A stretch of DNA of 16,707 nucleotides from an uncultured Bacteroidota bacterium (GTDB lineage: Bacteria; Bacteroidota; Bacteroidia; Chitinophagales; Chitinophagaceae). Within the stretch, counting starts at the first letter, position 1. Every line of letters starts with the position of its first letter. The position numbers and the translations under genes are program-made. This document shows, in pieces, positions 15,139 to 16,707 of the stretch. The DNA lies in NCBI GenBank assembly GCA_903929655.1, contig CAIYVS010000318.1, positions 1 to 16,707 on the forward strand. Reading direction: 5' to 3'. Under the pieces are notes generated by a model. That model worked only from the letters and a program-made list of their open reading frames with translations, ran no database searches and was not told the DNA's origin.

Positions 15139-15474
15139 TGCTTTTGCCTCACTATTTGGCGGATGTTGCATTCCATTACTTATTCAAATATTTTAGATGC
15201 CAGTATGAAAAATATTGAAATAAAAAACCCAACCATATAGGCCGGGCTTAAAATAGGTTTACGTTTAACCGCGTCAACTGGCACGTAATTAGACACCTTG
15301 AATGCTAAAAAGTACTTCCTTTTATTTTACCATATATATTAATCAATTAAAAATCGCGCCAGCTTTTATGAAAATATCGAAATCTCCATTCAAATGGGAG
15401 TGCGAAGGTAATCCTATTTTTAGAAAAACAAAGAGCAATTTGTTATTTAAATAAATTTAATTTATGATGTATTA
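15139..15474. other. Gene-free AT-rich region between convergent genes
   Basis: This 336-bp stretch separates the epimerase stop from the stop of the minus-strand cyclase-like gene. I see no ORF with family features, no RNA gene and no strong terminator for the epimerase. Short structures include a 7-bp inverted repeat TGCCAGT/ACTGGCA (15198-15204 and 15277-15283) and a bulged CTCCATT/AATGGGAG hairpin near 15390. Base composition shifts to strongly AT-rich after about 15300, consistent with the edge of an accessory segment. Confidence 0.5.
15424..15444 (-). terminator. Possible weak terminator of the cyclase-like gene
   Basis: Read on the minus strand, AACAAA and TTTGTT form a 6-bp AT-only stem with a 6-nt loop, running into a TTTTTCT tract about 30 bp after the stop codon. 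The stem is weak. Confidence 0.3.
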
Positions 15475-16707
15475 TTAAAAAGGAATCCAAAGTGTCCCAA
15501 TAGTTTTAAAATAAGCTGCTGCAATTACAGTTTCAATTTGTCCCTCCCATATTTTTTGTTTCAATTTTAAATTATCTCCCTGAGGTTGAATTGAATCATT
15601 GCCAATTACGAGAATTAAGTTTTTATGTTTATTGAAGGTTTCTTCCAGATCTTTAAACTTTTTATGAACTCGGCTGTAATGCTCCCAAAAAATCTCACCC
15701 TCAACTTCTGTTCGTTGAAATCTTTTAAAAACATCAGAATAGAATACATTCGCAGGAGAAACAACCGTTCTGAAAGAAATTTCAGATGTAGAGAGGCTAT
15801 AAAGACGATCAATGAACTCTCTTATACGTCTTATACTAAACCCTAATTTTGCACTGGAGAAAAATATATATTTAGCATCATTTGTTGATGTTTCATCGCC
15901 ATTCCAGCAATAAATTTCTTCCTTTTCTTCTCTAGCTTTTTTCTGCATTGCGCTAATAAAGTCATTTATCGTAGCCTTTACTCGTCTTACATTATTTCTA
16001 TACGCAACAACTTCTTTTTCAGTTTTCATTTTCTTTGTTGCAGTCGAATCAACAATGTCGTAATACACTACATAATCAAATAAAATAGTTCGATCGCCAT
16101 AGCGCTCAAACTCCTCAAGCATAGAGCTTACTTTGGGTATTAATTTTGATAAATCATAGCTTAATGTTTGAATCTTCTTATTAATATAGGCAATTGTTCT
16201 TTCTTCGTCAAAACTTGCAAAATTGTTTTCAACCTGACTTTTCAAATTTTCTACTAACCGGGATTCACTTTCTTGAAAGATATTATTTTTAACTGTTGTT
16301 ATCCTGTGAAATAAATTATTCAGCTTCTCAATACTCACTATGAATTGTTGTTCATCGGTATTGTTACTCAGTACCATCTCTAGCAAGTTAACATAGAATA
16401 AAATTTGATGGCCAATCTCAGCCATAGTTTGTATATGGCTAGTAAAGATTTTTTCCTCATCTTCTCTTTTTAGAATATTTAATGAGGCCCAATAACTATC
16501 CCAATCAAGTGTGGCGAGTTCATTTACCTGGTTTAAAATAAATCTACCTTTTTCAACGGCATTCTCTGCTCCGTTTGTTGCCCAACCAATAGTTTTTTTG
16601 TGCAAACTATTTATAGCACGATAGCCTCTATTTTTTAAAATAATATGATAAGTGGATTTTTTATCTAATTGCTTCTGTTGAAACTCTGTAAAGCACTTTT
16701 CAAGAAC
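15475..16707 (-). CDS. Class III nucleotidyl cyclase-like domain protein, 5' partial
   Basis: The frame is open to the window end, so the N-terminus is missing; a TTG at 16605 is not a credible start because 34 open codons precede it. Numbering from that TTG codon, residues 1-170 are predominantly helical and charged, with no family I recognise. Residues about 174-312 look like a class III nucleotidyl cyclase domain: VVYYDIVDST (D183, D186) matches the first metal-binding motif; CWNGDETS (D237) matches the second GD motif; SFRTVVSPANVFYSD to FWEHYSRV resembles the later strand and helix. The ST/GDE details differ from ordinary adenylyl cyclases, so the nucleotide used is unknown; cCMP/cUMP immune cyclases share this fold. 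A 60-residue tail ends GTLWIPF. The gene is AT-rich like the left edge. Domain call is moderate; function is inference. Confidence 0.65.
   Translation of the reverse strand, partial: VLEKCFTEFQQKQLDKKSTYHIILKNRGYRAINSLHKKTIGWATNGAENAVEKGRFILNQVNELATLDWDSYWASLNILKREDEEKIFTSHIQTMAEIGHQILFYVNLLEMVLSNNTDEQQFIVSIEKLNNLFHRITTVKNNIFQESESRLVENLKSQVENNFASFDEERTIAYINKKIQTLSYDLSKLIPKVSSMLEEFERYGDRTILFDYVVYYDIVDSTATKKMKTEKEVVAYRNNVRRVKATINDFISAMQKKAREEKEEIYCWNGDETSTNDAKYIFFSSAKLGFSIRRIREFIDRLYSLSTSEISFRTVVSPANVFYSDVFKRFQRTEVEGEIFWEHYSRVHKKFKDLEETFNKHKNLILVIGNDSIQPQGDNLKLKQKIWEGQIETVIAAAYFKTIGTLWIPF

Noticed and set aside
1..16707. A single Pycsar-like system made of the TIR protein and the cyclase-like protein.
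   Set aside because: The two genes are 13.5 kb apart, in opposite orientation, with housekeeping genes between, and the TIR protein has a Roco switch rather than a cyclic-nucleotide-binding domain.

Overview
The window looks like a piece of a Bacteroidota chromosome, most likely a gliding/T9SS-type lineage such as Chitinophagales. Three things point there: two large secreted proteins end in type IX secretion sorting domains (one type B, one type A); promoters match the Bacteroidota -7 consensus TAnnTTTG; and DUF4286 and bTHX proteins are present. The lineage assignment is inference. No rRNA, tRNA or CRISPR array is visible.

Left edge (1-2335): an AT-rich block. It holds the 3' portion of a Roco protein (Roc GTPase, COR, C-terminal TIR domain), cut at or near its P-loop by the window edge, followed by a HigA-type antitoxin gene with no toxin gene beside it. 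Next (2351-5858), all on the minus strand, come a large T9SS type B surface protein built on a seven-repeat SBBP-type propeller and an overlapping pair of small unknown genes with non-ATG starts.

The middle (5933-15138) is all plus strand and mostly ordinary chromosome: an M19-like metallohydrolase, F1 ATP synthase gamma (atpG, separate from other atp genes and ended by a strong hairpin terminator), a T9SS type A secreted protein, an FtsX/MacB-type ABC permease followed 8 nt later by rsgA, a DUF4286 protein, the DNA-binding protein HU with a good Bacteroidota promoter and a terminator, a 150-bp MITE-like palindromic element, a 34-residue gene for ribosomal protein bTHX, and a WbpP/TviC-type UDP-N-acetylhexosamine 4-epimerase.

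Right edge (15139-16707): AT-rich again. After 336 bp without a gene comes the 3' part of a minus-strand gene with a class III nucleotidyl cyclase-like domain, whose N-terminus lies beyond the window.

The genes with most potential for new biology are at the two cut ends: the Roco-TIR protein and the cyclase-like protein. Both resemble signalling or immunity modules. They are 13.5 kb apart with housekeeping genes between them, so I do not claim they form one system. The best non-coding find is the MITE-like element at 13741-13890.
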